Notes: generated from the letters alone by a model not told the origin. Shown: positions 1-8,229, counted from the stretch's first letter. The stretch is 64,000 nt of DNA from Saccharopolyspora phatthalungensis (GCF_014203395.1 NZ_JACHIW010000001.1:3827501-3891500), one strand, 5' to 3'. Numbers and translations: made by a program.

Positions 1-972
1 ATCACGCTCATGTTGGACGCGGCGGCAACCGGCGCCGCAGGGCGCTACCGCAACGCCCTCGCTGATGTCGATGGGCATGTTGCAGCGCTCGCGCATCGCC
101 GAGTCGACGCTGCGATGGCTCGCATGAAAGCCGGCGAGCTTCCGGGATTTCGCGAGTACGACGTGTTCTTCGGCTTGGCTGGGATCGGCGCGCTGCTGCT
201 GCGCCGATCGCCGGGTAGCAGCGCGATGGGGCGCATCCTGGACTATCTCGTCGCCCTGACGAAGCCGCTCCAGATCGAGGACCAGGGTGTGCCGGGCTGG
301 TGGGTCGGCCACGATCCGCACCGCCGGAATTCCGCTGCGTATCGAAGCGGACATGGCAATTTCGGGATGGCCCATGGAATCTGCGGTCCGCTGGCCTTGC
401 TCAGCCAGGCGATGCGGCGCGGCGCGACTGTCGGCGGGCACCTGGACGCGATCATTACCATCTGCGATTGGCTTGATGCTTGGCGTCAGGACGCGGACGC
501 CGGACCGTGGTGGCCGGAATGGATCACTCTCGACGAGCTGACCCGCGGCACTCCCAGCCAGCCGGGTCCGGCGCGCCCGAGTTGGTGTTACGGCACGCCC
601 GGCATCGCGCGTGCAGTCCAGTTGGCCGCTATCGCCATCAGCGACGCACAGCGCCAACGGAGCTACGAAGAAGCATTGATCCGATGCCTGGATGACCCTG
701 ACCAGGAGAACCGGATCACAGACGGCGGCCTGTGCCACGGCTGGGCCGGCGTGTATCAGACCGCCTGGCGTGCCGCCCAGGACGCAGTCAGCCCAGAACT
801 CGCCAGTCACCTGCCGCGCCTGGCCGCGTGCCTGACCTGCCAAGTCCACCTCACTACTGCGGCCAGGCCGGGGCTTTTGGAGGGCAAAGCCGGAACAGTC
901 CTCGCCCTGCACACCGCCGTGCACGACGTCGCGCCGATCTCCGGATGGGATACATGCCTACTGATCGACTAG
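1..972 (+). CDS. LanC-like lanthionine synthetase (5' end outside window)
   Basis: A LanC-family cyclase would add Cys thiols to dehydrated Ser/Thr of a precursor peptide to form lanthionine rings, acting in the cytosol with a LanB dehydratase. The frame is open to the first base of the window, so the N-terminus is missing. Family motifs occur in order: GHGNFGMAHGICGPLAL, then WCYGTPG, then GLCHGWAG, and a final LLEGKAGTVLAL block. The Cys of WCYG and the Cys-His of CHG are the expected zinc ligands, so the catalytic site looks intact. The last 28 bases overlap the next gene, which encodes a LanB elimination-type domain, indicating a class I-like lanthipeptide operon. No precursor peptide is visible in the window; it and the dehydratase should lie upstream. 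Confidence 0.88.
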   Translation: MTLMLDAAATGAAGRYRNALADVDGHVAALAHRRVDAAMARMKAGELPGFREYDVFFGLAGIGALLLRRSPGSSAMGRILDYLVALTKPLQIEDQGVPGWWVGHDPHRRNSAAYRSGHGNFGMAHGICGPLALLSQAMRRGATVGGHLDAIITICDWLDAWRQDADAGPWWPEWITLDELTRGTPSQPGPARPSWCYGTPGIARAVQLAAIAISDAQRQRSYEEALIRCLDDPDQENRITDGGLCHGWAGVYQTAWRAAQDAVSPELASHLPRLAACLTCQVHLTTAARPGLLEGKAGTVLALHTAVHDVAPISGWDTCLLID

Positions 973-2069
973 CACAGCCAACGTCAGCACACAGCAGCGC
1001 AGCGGACCCGCCTGCCGTCACGCAGAACACCGAAAACATGGAGCGCGCCGTGCTGGCGACGCTAACGGGCACACCCGCGGCCGAGGCCGCACGCGTTGAG
1101 CGCGTCGAGCCGACGGATCTCGCCGAAGCCGTCGAAATCTACCGACGGGCTGGACGGTACGCCCTCCAACAGCAGACGGCCTCGGACTGGTGGCAGCTAT
1201 ACATCCAGTTCACCGACTGGAAAAGTGCCGAACAGACCTTCACCAATCACATCGTGCCGGTCCTGCACCAGGCCGAAAACGACGCGCTTGTCACCGCATG
1301 GTGGTTCATGCGCAAACACCCCTGCTGGCGACTCCGGCTCCACCCCGGACCGGATGGTCAACAAATGAAACCACGCCTGGGCACGACACTCGATGAACTC
1401 GCCGCCAACAGCCGGATCGCGGCCTGGTGGCCCGGCATCTACGAGGCCGAAACCGCAGCGTTCGGTGGCGACATGGGCATGAGCCTCGCCCACGGCCTGT
1501 TCTCCGCAGACAGTCGCGCCATCGTGCATGTGCTCCGCGACGGCGACATCGCTCTCGGTCGCCGTGAGCTGTCGCTACTTTTGTGCAGCATCCTCATGCG
1601 CGCCCCCGGATTGGAATGGTACGAGCAAGGCGACGTCTGGGACCGGGTGTCCCAGGAACGACATTTTCCGGAAAACGTGCCGACCGCGAAGCTGACGGCG
1701 ATGACGAACGATCTCAAGCAGTTGATGCTCGCCGACACATCTCCCGACGGGCCGTTGCTGGGCAAAAATAGCCCGCTAAACGCTACCTCCGAGTGGGCCG
1801 ACGCCTTCCGCCGAACCGGCCAATCTCTCGGCGCCGCGGCCCGCGCGGGAACACTGCAACGCGGCCTCCGCGAAGTCCTGGCCTATTTGGTGATCTTCCA
1901 TTGGAACCGCATCGGGCTGCCCGCTAGAACACAAAGCATCCTCGCCTGCGCAGCGCGTACCGCCATCCTCGGCCAGCCCGCAGCATCGGCAAGCAGGCCC
2001 GCAGCGAACCGACACATCGCGGCACCTCTGGTGCGGCCCGACGGCCCCGCCGGAGAATCCGCGAAGTGA
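945..2069 (+). CDS. thiopeptide-type bacteriocin biosynthesis protein (LanB glutamate-elimination domain)
   Basis: This resembles the stand-alone C-terminal (SpaB_C / 'thiopept_ocin') domain of split LanB dehydratases, which eliminates glutamate from glutamylated Ser/Thr of the precursor peptide. The diagnostic stretch WWQLYIQFTDWKSAEQ, then AWWFMRKHPCWRLRLHP, lies about 75-135 residues from the start, and helical segments follow. About 50-60 residues at each end are low-complexity. Start choice is uncertain: ATG codons at 945 and 954 lie inside the end of the LanC gene, and another at 1038 begins MERAVLATL, a plausible conserved start. None has a strong ribosome site. Order LanC then this domain suggests one operon. 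The final GTGA overlaps the start of the next small ORF. Confidence 0.8.
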   Translation: MGYMPTDRLAQPTSAHSSAADPPAVTQNTENMERAVLATLTGTPAAEAARVERVEPTDLAEAVEIYRRAGRYALQQQTASDWWQLYIQFTDWKSAEQTFTNHIVPVLHQAENDALVTAWWFMRKHPCWRLRLHPGPDGQQMKPRLGTTLDELAANSRIAAWWPGIYEAETAAFGGDMGMSLAHGLFSADSRAIVHVLRDGDIALGRRELSLLLCSILMRAPGLEWYEQGDVWDRVSQERHFPENVPTAKLTAMTNDLKQLMLADTSPDGPLLGKNSPLNATSEWADAFRRTGQSLGAAARAGTLQRGLREVLAYLVIFHWNRIGLPARTQSILACAARTAILGQPAASASRPAANRHIAAPLVRPDGPAGESAK

Positions 2070-2359
2070 GCCGCGACGCGATTCCCGCCGGTGCTCCAGG
2101 GCCGCCGCTACTGCGCGGACCTGGAAACCCCGAATTGATCGCAGCGGATCTCCCGCCTGGGGCAGACCTAGAGGACGTGGGCCTGCTGTACGCGGAGCCG
2201 ATCGACGAGGCCGAGCGATCGGCTGATGCCTTCGCCGCCCCCGAAGTGCTCGACCACCCACCCCTGCCGGACACGCATGACATCTGCCCAAGCTCCCGCC
2301 CTGACCGCGCTCGTTTGAACGAGCCGGGCTCCGCAGCGGATCGAGTCGCTGGCCCATGA
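2066..2359 (+). CDS. small uncharacterised protein coupled to the LanB-type gene
   Basis: A 97-residue frame starts with GTG in a GTGA overlap with the preceding stop, a typical sign of translational coupling. It is rich in Pro, Ala and Asp and has no recognised domain. It has no Ser/Thr/Cys-rich core, so it does not look like a lanthipeptide precursor. The central part (GADLEDVGLLYAEPIDEAER) looks like genuine coding sequence, while the C-terminal third is low complexity. It could be a degraded or accessory lanthipeptide gene. Only the coupling and the position support it. Confidence 0.42.
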   Translation: MSRDAIPAGAPGPPLLRGPGNPELIAADLPPGADLEDVGLLYAEPIDEAERSADAFAAPEVLDHPPLPDTHDICPSSRPDRARLNEPGSAADRVAGP

Positions 2360-2460
2360 CCTGAGGGACTCAGTGCGGACCGACGGCACCGTTTCGCACA
2401 AACCCTTGGTATCAAAGACAAAGACACGGACAGCTGCTGGTGTCCCCGGTAACAGTCACG

Positions 2461-3264
2461 TCACCGTGCGGTGCACAGGAGAATGCCGCCTCGGCAGTGG
2501 ATATGGAAGGCGCCATCGCGCTCGATTAGCTCGTGGAGTCGCTGCCGCGCGCGGTCCAATGTCACGTCGAAAGGCACACCAACTGAGTCAGCCCACGCGC
2601 GGTAGGACGCCAGATGGGCAATCACGGGTTCCGGCTCCGTCACGGTGATCACACCGGGGAGCTCCACAACACGAACGTCGGCAAAGTACGTCCGCAGCAA
2701 ATCCGGCGCGTCGTCCAGTGAGAATCCGCTACTCAACGAGATCCGTAGCGGTCTATGGTCTGTCCCGAGGACATCGGCTGCGGCGGAGCCCCAGAGATCG
2801 TCGAGTTCCCTCTTGTCGTCCCGGGCATTCGTCGACGCGATGACGACGCCTCCAGGCTTGAGGACTCGCGCAACTTCGGACAGAGCCGCGTTCAAATCAG
2901 TGACGTGATACAGCATGTGCATCGCGAGCACCGCAGCCGCACAGTCGTCCGCTGCGGGAAGTGCTGCGGCATCCGCAACGGCCACAGGCGGCCCCACGCC
3001 AGTCAGGATGCCTGCCGAAATGTCCATGCCAATGACGGTGAGATCGGGGCGTTGCGCCCGGATGCGCGTCACGTACTTGCCATTTCCGCACCCCACGTCG
3101 AGCACAACACCCACCTCGACTGGCAGATGGTCGAGCACGATGCCCGGCAAATCATGGCGCGGGCGCTGCCAGCCGTACAGAGACTGGCGCGCGGCGAGAT
3201 GACGCTCGTCGCTGTAAGCGCTCTCTGCCAGGACTGCGCGGCTGGTAGTGTCGGGCCCCTTCAC
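2461..3264 (-). CDS. class I SAM-dependent methyltransferase
   Basis: A 267-residue protein with the Rossmann methyltransferase plan: SAM-binding motif I VLDVGCGNGKY near residue 55, an acidic residue at the end of strand 2 (VIGMDIS), motif II/III AVLAMHMLYHV, and motif post-III RVLKPGGVVIAST. This is the Methyltransf_11/25 type; the substrate cannot be read from sequence. Its start overlaps the stop of the upstream TPR gene by ATGA, so the two are translated together. Because it converges on the lanthipeptide genes it could be a tailoring enzyme, but it may equally belong to the regulator-led minus-strand operon. Confidence 0.88.
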   Translation of the reverse strand: MKGPDTTSRAVLAESAYSDERHLAARQSLYGWQRPRHDLPGIVLDHLPVEVGVVLDVGCGNGKYVTRIRAQRPDLTVIGMDISAGILTGVGPPVAVADAAALPAADDCAAAVLAMHMLYHVTDLNAALSEVARVLKPGGVVIASTNARDDKRELDDLWGSAAADVLGTDHRPLRISLSSGFSLDDAPDLLRTYFADVRVVELPGVITVTEPEPVIAHLASYRAWADSVGVPFDVTLDRARQRLHELIERDGAFHIHCRGGILLCTAR

Positions 3265-4127
3265 ACTTGCACCGTAGCCGTAGCGTTCGGCAAGGCCGGC
3301 GGGGACGCACAGAAAGCCGTGATCGCTGACCGCAGCTGCCGCCCCTGTGCGGAGTTGGCGTATCGCGAATGATCGAGGCGTTGGCCAATGTCAGCGGCGC
3401 GCTTGACGACACTGGCGGTGCGTCGGATCGGTGGGACGGCCAACACTATTTCCAGATGGCCATGAAGGCCGTCCAAGTCGTCCTGCAAGAGGTAGGCGCT
3501 GCCGAGGTCTAGCCGAGCCGCGAGCATGTCCCCCGACGAGCGATCAGTTGGCGCCGCTGCTTCATAGAGCTCCAACGCCTGCGACGACTCACGCGCAGCC
3601 CTGGCCGCTGATGCTCGATCGCCAAGGGCGAGCAGTGTGGTTCCGGCATAGACGGCTTGTTTTGCCCTTGGGAACGTCAACAGGCCCGCGTCGTCATCGA
3701 CGACGATGGAGCGTGCTCGATCAGCGCGATCAAGTGCTGCCAGCGCGTTATTTTTGTCTCCCAGTGCCGCACACGCCCGTGCCTCCAGGCTCGGCAGTCG
3801 AGCTGCAACTGAACCCTGGGCACAGTGGCGGGCACCGTCGCGGGCGAATTCCACGGCATCAGCCAGATGGCCATCCCAGTAGGAAATCAGGCTCTGAAGG
3901 CCACGAACCCACGCGCGCATTCCGTTGTGCCCAGCCAAGTCTGCGCACAGAAAAGCAGTTCCAGCATGTGTGTGCGCCTCACGATAGTGCCCAAGATCCA
4001 GACAAAGGTGCGCTTGGAGACCGGTCACCCGGCTCGCCTCCAGATACAGCTGCCGCATTTGGTGTGGGAACCGATTGCTCCACGGGGTCGTAGAGACCCA
4101 CAGCTTCCGGAACACTGACGAAGCCAT
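3261..4127 (-). CDS. TPR-like C-terminal half of an XRE-type regulator, HTH not present
   Basis: The 288 residues form antiparallel helical repeats (for example LEARACAALGDKNNALAAL and ARLDLGSAYLLQDDLDGLHG) like the C-terminal sensor half of actinobacterial XRE regulators. The N-terminal helix-turn-helix that normally precedes this region is absent. An in-frame TAG lies 27 bases before the ATG, and a GGGGGG tract just before the ATG may serve as ribosome site. Either this is a stand-alone TPR protein or a 5'-truncated regulator. The stop overlaps the start of the methyltransferase by 4 bases. The nearby XRE gene at 6933-7673 has the opposite defect, a missing C-terminus. Confidence 0.7.
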   Translation of the reverse strand: MASSVFRKLWVSTTPWSNRFPHQMRQLYLEASRVTGLQAHLCLDLGHYREAHTHAGTAFLCADLAGHNGMRAWVRGLQSLISYWDGHLADAVEFARDGARHCAQGSVAARLPSLEARACAALGDKNNALAALDRADRARSIVVDDDAGLLTFPRAKQAVYAGTTLLALGDRASAARAARESSQALELYEAAAPTDRSSGDMLAARLDLGSAYLLQDDLDGLHGHLEIVLAVPPIRRTASVVKRAADIGQRLDHSRYANSAQGRQLRSAITAFCASPPALPNATATVQV

Positions 4128-4296
4128 CGCCCCCCGGTTTCGTACGGAGGACTATCCCGACGGCGCCCGCTCTGGCAGCAGCCAATCGGTCAGACGTCGA
4201 AGACTGTTTCCGTGCGTGGCAACGAGTGAGGACGGCAAGCGGATGAAGATTTTTTGGGGGCTGTTCTGTCCCGGTGGCGAGTGCGCGTAGGCGGGG

Positions 4297-4344
4297 CCGG
4301 CCCGCCGCCGGTGTGGGAGGGGAAGTGCAGCGGCGGCGGGCCGG
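4297..4344. terminator. strong GC-rich hairpin, probable terminator
   Basis: Perfect 14-bp inverted repeat (CCGGCCCGCCGCCG at 4297-4310 and its complement at 4331-4344) around a 20-base loop. It lies 9 bases beyond the stop of the minus-strand gene at 4353-4634 and upstream of the TPR gene. This suits an intrinsic terminator of the U-less actinobacterial kind. A regulatory hairpin for the downstream gene is the alternative. Confidence 0.6.
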
Positions 4345-4352
4345 AGTTTGAA

Positions 4353-4634
4353 TCAGCGGACGGGTTGTCGGTTCAGATCGGCGACACTGCCGGTGCGGAG
4401 TTCCAGCGGCTCTTCATATGTGGTGGCGTTTCGGCATACCTCGCAGGGCGCGCCGCCGCCTTGGTACATCACGAATGCTAGCGGGAGCATTTCGCGGCAG
4501 GCGCTTACGTGGTACTCCGCAACTTCGGCAGGGGTCTGGGATTCGGATTCGATGGTTTGGATGAATCCGCCTTCGGAGGCAAAGGCGTGGCTGAGGGCGT
4601 CGAGCCCGGACTGCCGCCAGGTGTATTCGTTCAT
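4353..4634 (-). CDS. small uncharacterised protein with C-terminal Cys pair
   Basis: A 93-residue protein beginning MNEYTWRQSGLDALSHAF. The frame extends upstream to 4808, but that part is low complexity and the ATG at 4634, with AGAAAG about 8 bases ahead, is the better start. A CEVC pair near the end could bind metal, together with an earlier Cys (VSACREM). No family is recognised. It is the last of a run of small minus-strand genes and is followed by a strong hairpin. Confidence 0.55.
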   Translation of the reverse strand: MNEYTWRQSGLDALSHAFASEGGFIQTIESESQTPAEVAEYHVSACREMLPLAFVMYQGGGAPCEVCRNATTYEEPLELRTGSVADLNRQPVR

Positions 4635-5061
4635 GGCGATGCTTTCTGGTCGTGCTGCCCCCGGGGCAGCGTCTTCTTCTTGGGTGGGCGAGCGGTCCCC
4701 GGTAGCGTCTGAGCTCACGCTGGGCACCAGCGGGGGATGGCCCTGGGGGTCCGCGACGTGGAGGTGTCCGGACGGCATCTGCCGTGCACCGGTTGTCCTT
4801 CTTCGCATGGCAGATCTCGATCAGTGTCAGGACGCGTGCCGGGAAAGTCAGCAAGAGCAACCCGGCAGAGTCTGTTGAGAAGTAAAGGTTTCCTCGAATT
4901 GATGCGGCGTATGGGGCCGTGGTCGCGGGCACATACGCCGGTCCTTTCCAGAGGTATCGGCACCCGCTGGGGGGCGTCCGCGACGACACGAAGCGCTGCG
5001 GTAGCTGACGGGGCTCAGCGTTGCAACCAGCACCGACCGGCTCCGGAGGTTCGGAACTCAT
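4414..5061 (-). CDS. uncharacterised ORF, C-terminal half doubtful
   Basis: The start is well supported: ATG at 5061 is preceded by GGAAGGGA and overlaps the stop of the upstream gene (ATGA). The first ~95 residues include a hydrophobic stretch, SAGLLLLTFPARVLTLIEIC. After about residue 100 the product becomes Arg/Pro-rich, and the last part overlaps the gene at 4353-4634 in another frame. Third-position GC is lower than in neighbouring genes. The true product may be shorter, or the gene may be frameshifted near 4790. No family recognised. Confidence 0.4.
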   Translation of the reverse strand: MSSEPPEPVGAGCNAEPRQLPQRFVSSRTPPSGCRYLWKGPAYVPATTAPYAASIRGNLYFSTDSAGLLLLTFPARVLTLIEICHAKKDNRCTADAVRTPPRRGPPGPSPAGAQRELRRYRGPLAHPRRRRCPGGSTTRKHRHERIHLAAVRARRPQPRLCLRRRIHPNHRIRIPDPCRSCGVPRKRLPRNAPASIRDVPRRRRALRGMPKRHHI

Positions 5062-5393
5062 GAGGCGATCCCTTCCGCAGTGCTCAACTGGCCGGTCATG
5101 GTGCCGAACCCGCGGTTTGCCACAGCGGAGGGCGCTGGGAGCGGCAGCCGTTGGGCATCCGCGGGGTGGGCACGTGCACAGTCCTGGCACTTTGTCGGAG
5201 TCCGTGCGGAGAAGTTCTCGGCGTTGGACGGAAACGCTGGTGAGTTGCATGCTGACCAGTAAGCGACCCGGCCACGGACGGCAATTGGCCGGGCACCGGC
5301 GAAGATCCGGTGCTCAAGGTTGCGGAATACGCCCACACCGACCATGTCGTGCTGCGCCGGGCGCAGCCCGGTCTCGGCGCCAACACCGGCCAT
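5058..5393 (-). CDS. small uncharacterised protein
   Basis: A 111-residue frame. ATG at 5393 has GGGAGGG about 7 bases ahead, a good ribosome site. The middle contains GRVAYWSACNSPAFPSNAEN, and then TPTKCQDCARAHP with a CxxC pair that could bind zinc. This looks like coding sequence, but no named family can be assigned. The stop overlaps the next start by ATGA, so it appears to be part of a coupled minus-strand operon (5796 down to 4353). Confidence 0.55.
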   Translation of the reverse strand: MAGVGAETGLRPAQHDMVGVGVFRNLEHRIFAGARPIAVRGRVAYWSACNSPAFPSNAENFSARTPTKCQDCARAHPADAQRLPLPAPSAVANRGFGTMTGQLSTAEGIAS

Positions 5394-5445
5394 CAGACGG
5401 CCCTCCCATGCTCGCGCAGAACGGAGACCTCCAGTAGCGACACGG

Positions 5446-5796
5446 TCATCGCGCACCACCCCGGGACTCCTGCGGGCGCGCTGCGTGCCACATGCCGCCC
5501 AGTTCGTTGAGGCGATCCAGCCACGGAAAGCCCGACTCCTTGACCCCATCCGAACCGTGCTCGCGCCGGTGCAAAACCGTGAACTCCTGGCTGACACGGT
5601 CACGGAAAACATGCACGACCTCGCCACGGGCACGCTTGCGCTGCATCGCGTACTCCAGCTGCGGATGCACCTCCCGAACGAAGTCCAGGAACCCGGGCTC
5701 TTCCAGCGGAGGCAGATGCGCGGGACGTTCCTTCACATTGTCGTCGTCGGTCAGCAATAGCAGCGGCACGACTGCGTGTGCAGGGCTCACCGTCAT
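5446..5796 (-). CDS. uncharacterised actinobacterial protein
   Basis: A 116-residue soluble protein starting MTVSPAHAVVPLLLL. The frame opens further upstream (to 5862), but ATG at 5796 gives the clean start. Codons show good third-position GC. The sequence has charged, mixed alpha/beta character (PGFLDFVREVHPQLEYAMQR, then VVHVFRDRVSQEFTVLHRR). No domain is recognised. It lies 53 bases upstream of the next gene, in the same orientation. Confidence 0.6.
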   Translation of the reverse strand: MTVSPAHAVVPLLLLTDDDNVKERPAHLPPLEEPGFLDFVREVHPQLEYAMQRKRARGEVVHVFRDRVSQEFTVLHRREHGSDGVKESGFPWLDRLNELGGMWHAARPQESRGGAR

Positions 5797-5828
5797 AGGG
5801 GGATCACGTCCTCGACTAGGTTGGTTGA

Positions 5829-6056
5829 TCATTCGTCCACTAAGGATTGCTGAGGCTTGCACGTGTCGAGCTGCTTTGGGTCGTCGGATCCCCGTTGAAA
5901 CACCTGCGGCCGACTCCCGAGTTCAGCCAGTGCTGGGGCCGAGTCCATCTGCTGCGGCGAGATCGAGGAAGGCCAGTGTTCCTGGAGTGCTCGCCGCCAG
6001 CGGGCATCGCAACGTTCCCGCCAGCGGTCCAACGCTGCTCGCAGGCGCCGGATCAT
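5829..6056 (-). CDS. small basic uncharacterised protein
   Basis: A 75-residue frame with ATG at 6056 and GGGGAG about 7 bases ahead. The N-terminal half is a basic amphipathic helix (MIRRLRAALDRWRERCDARW); the rest is polar. It sits 32 bases upstream of the next minus-strand gene and may head that small operon. No family recognised. Confidence 0.5.
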   Translation of the reverse strand: MIRRLRAALDRWRERCDARWRRALQEHWPSSISPQQMDSAPALAELGSRPQVFQRGSDDPKQLDTCKPQQSLVDE

Positions 6057-6102
6057 GACGGACTCCCCGCACTCGTCACCGGACCTGGAAAGCAGGACGC
6101 GG

Positions 6103-6306
6103 CTATGCTGAGCATGCCGTCAGCGACGGAGGCGAGGCGACGTGCACAGCGCGTCTCGGTGTCTGATCGGCGAACGCGAGCGAGGCGAGCGTGTCGGCGA
6201 GGCAGTCCCGGCAGAAAGCGGTGATCTCCTCAGCGTCGCCGCGTCGAGGCTGCCGGACCCGGCGCTTTGCGGCTTGTCGGATTTCGTCGATGCGGGGTCG
6301 GTGCAC
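6103..6306 (-). CDS. small uncharacterised protein
   Basis: A 67-residue frame with GTG at 6306 and a weak GAGA ahead of it. It includes a CRDC pair (EEITAFCRDCLADTLASLAF). The amphipathic N-terminal half looks like coding sequence. It is supported only by composition and by position in the minus-strand series. Confidence 0.38.
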   Translation of the reverse strand: MHRPRIDEIRQAAKRRVRQPRRGDAEEITAFCRDCLADTLASLAFADQTPRRAVHVASPPSLTACSA

Positions 6307-6687
6307 GTCGATCTCACAACGCCTAGTAAATGATCCCCGTGATGCGTGGACCAGAGCATCGATGGAGCATCCATGCGGCGTTGGGAGAGCAAGGAAATCT
6401 GTGGCTTGTCTTGCGGGCGCAACGCTGAGCGAAACAAGCTTCGCAATAGTGCCCTGCGGACCAAATTTTGTGGAAGCTACGCTGAGTGCGGCAATCTACC
6501 TCGGGCGCACGTGGTGAATGGCAGGGGCTGCCATGTCTACGCTACGAGCAACGCGCGCTATCGACTGAGGGCAGCGAACGTGGGGCGTACCCTCGGACGG
6601 AACCTAGCCACGTCATGCCGACTGACCTCGCAACTGCCGACGCGTGAGCTGGAGATGACCAAATACGAACGTATACAAGGAGGGCTG
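6307..6687. other. stretch without a convincing gene
   Basis: No frame here has both a ribosome site and coding-like composition. Base composition is less GC-rich than the genes around it. The only distinct element is the first copy of the direct repeat at 6605-6650, followed by the strong ribosome site of the HAD fragment. Confidence 0.5.
6605..6650. repeat. direct repeat copy 1
   Basis: A 46-base copy beginning TAGCCACGTCATGCCGACTG and ending GACGCGTGAGCT. It is nearly identical to 8105-8151 in the same orientation; two substitutions and one inserted base separate them. The pair brackets about 1.45 kb that holds the truncated HAD and XRE genes. It may be a duplicated 3' gene end or a recombination footprint. 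Confidence 0.8.
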
Positions 6688-7086
6688 ATGATCCGCTCGG
6701 TCGTCTTTGACGTGGGTGAGACCCTGTTAGACGACACCAGTGAGTGGGGGCGGTGGGCAGACTGGATCGGCGTTCCTCGGCATACCTTTTCCGCCGTTCT
6801 GGGGGCGGTCACCGCGTCCGGTCGGGACAACGCCGAGACCTTCCAGTACTTCCGCCCGGGGTTTGACCTCTCCCAAGAGCGTCGCCGCCGCGAGCTCGCC
6901 GGTGCTGGTGAGCAGATCGATGAGCACGATCTCTATCCGGACGACATGAGCCGGCCCGCCGCAAGCTGGCCGTTTGCGAAGAAAGTCTCGGCACGCACAT
7001 ACCTCGTCGCGGCAACCGCCAACGGGTCTTCTGATAGTTCGGCCGCCCACCGCATCACCCCGATGATCCGTCCGGAAAGGTCGTAG
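6688..7086 (+). pseudogene. N-terminal fragment of a HAD-family hydrolase
   Basis: The start is excellent: AAGGAGGG lies 3 bases before ATG. The protein opens MIRSVVFDVGETLLDD, which is HAD motif I with its nucleophile aspartate, followed by a helical cap region to about residue 90 (EQIDEHDLYPDDMSRPA). From about 6955 the HAD plan is lost: motifs II to IV are missing and the frame continues as sequence antisense to the regulator at 6933-7673 before stopping at 7086. Typical family members are about 200-230 residues long. It is therefore a 3'-truncated, presumably inactive gene joined to foreign sequence. Confidence 0.75.
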
Positions 7087-7673
7087 AAGCCGAACTTGTC
7101 AGCGATCGCGTCTGCGGCGCGGTACGCCTGTATCAGCAGTCGTGCCGCATTAGTGCGTTCGAGCCCGTCGTGCAGGAACAGTGCACGCGTCAGTTCCGGT
7201 ACCAGGTCAGGCAACTTTCTGAGCAGCTTTGTGTAATCCGAGTTCAGGCGCGCCTTCACGATCGCCTCAGCTTCACGCCGAAGCTCCGGCAGCGGGCGTG
7301 TCGGCCCGTCAGTTGGCAAGTCGTACACATCAACCAGACGGCGCAATGCCGCGATCCCCGGCGCCTGCTCATGATTGATAGCCGTTGTGCTCAGAGCTGG
7401 CAGGGCGACAGGTGCCGCGTCTGCCGCCTCGCTCCTTCGTTGTTGTTCGTCAGGTTGATGATCGGAACTCAGAGGCAGCAACTCTTCCAGCTCAGCTGGG
7501 GAAACGTCCAGTGCGGACGCTAGGCCGGGACGCTGCCACGGCTGAGGCTGGACCAGTCCTCGTTCCCACCTGCCGACGGTGGATCGCTCAACCTGAAGAA
7601 ATTCGGCCAGAGACTCCTGCGTAAAACCCCGCGCGGTGCGTCGCTGGATAACCGCGGTACGACGTGTGGCCAT
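6933..7673 (-). CDS. XRE-family transcriptional regulator, C-terminally truncated
   Basis: A 246-residue protein with an N-terminal HTH of the XRE type: RGFTQESLAEFLQVERSTVG, then RWERG (residues ~15-40). A linker and a partial helical C-terminal region follow (AARLLIQAYRAADAIADKFG). ATG at 7673 has GGGGAGT ahead of it, which excludes the longer frame to 7910. Relatives usually continue for another 100-150 residues of TPR-like repeats; this frame ends ...GQLAAGRLMSSG exactly where the opposing HAD gene also loses homology. DNA binding could persist, but the sensor half is lost. Confidence 0.8.
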   Translation of the reverse strand: MATRRTAVIQRRTARGFTQESLAEFLQVERSTVGRWERGLVQPQPWQRPGLASALDVSPAELEELLPLSSDHQPDEQQRRSEAADAAPVALPALSTTAINHEQAPGIAALRRLVDVYDLPTDGPTRPLPELRREAEAIVKARLNSDYTKLLRKLPDLVPELTRALFLHDGLERTNAARLLIQAYRAADAIADKFGFYDLSGRIIGVMRWAAELSEDPLAVAATRYVRAETFFANGQLAAGRLMSSG

Positions 7674-8229
7674 GTGACTACTCCCCGAGACAGCCTGGAC
7701 AATATCGCAACCTGAAGCGCACGCTGCACGCGAGTCGAGTCGATGCCGCACGAATGCCTCATAAGGGCTTCCTGAATGCTCTGACACAGCACCGCCTGAA
7801 CAAAGCCCGCCGGTTCGCCGCCCTGCTGGATGAGCATCCGCGTCTATTGGCGACAGCATGTGCGGCAGCGGGCGACCTTGAGGGCTATCAAGATGCGGCC
7901 GGCACCACACCTTGTTGGAGCGCTCTCAGGCCGATCCGGACCGGCCGCGCTTCCTCGGCTCTTTTCTGACATCTCAGCTGGCGGCCGAATCTGGGCAAGC
8001 GTTGGTGGACCTCGCACGCAACTCCGCTCTTGCCTCGCAGCAGCGACGTCGCCTCCGCGCCGAGGCGATATCGGCGCTCAAGCCGCTCAGCACCGCAGCA
8101 CCCATAGCCACGTCACGCCGAACTGGCCTCGCAACTGCCGACGCGTGAGCTCTCCGCGTAGACGCGCACCTGTCGGGGTCGAACTGCGAGAACCCGATGA
8201 GTGTGAGGAGGTTTTTGCTGATCCGAACT
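7674..8229 (+). other. possible decayed gene remnant between regulator and STAND gene
   Basis: No intact gene is visible. Two plus-strand stretches look coding-like in different frames: about 7770-7890 (RFAALLDEHPRLLATACAAA) and about 7906-8148 (RFLGSFLTSQLAAESGQALV). A frame change near 7890 would join them, suggesting a pseudogene of unknown family ending ...GLATADA at 8148. The second copy of the direct repeat forms its 3' end. Confidence 0.3.
8105..8151. repeat. direct repeat copy 2
   Basis: A 47-base copy of the element at 6605-6650, same orientation, with CACGCCGAACTGG in place of CATGCCGACTGA. In both copies one frame ends LATADA-stop, so the repeat may have started as the 3' end of a coding sequence. 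Confidence 0.8.

Noticed and set aside
2066..2359. Lanthipeptide precursor gene next to LanC
   Set aside because: The product has no C-terminal core rich in Ser, Thr and Cys.
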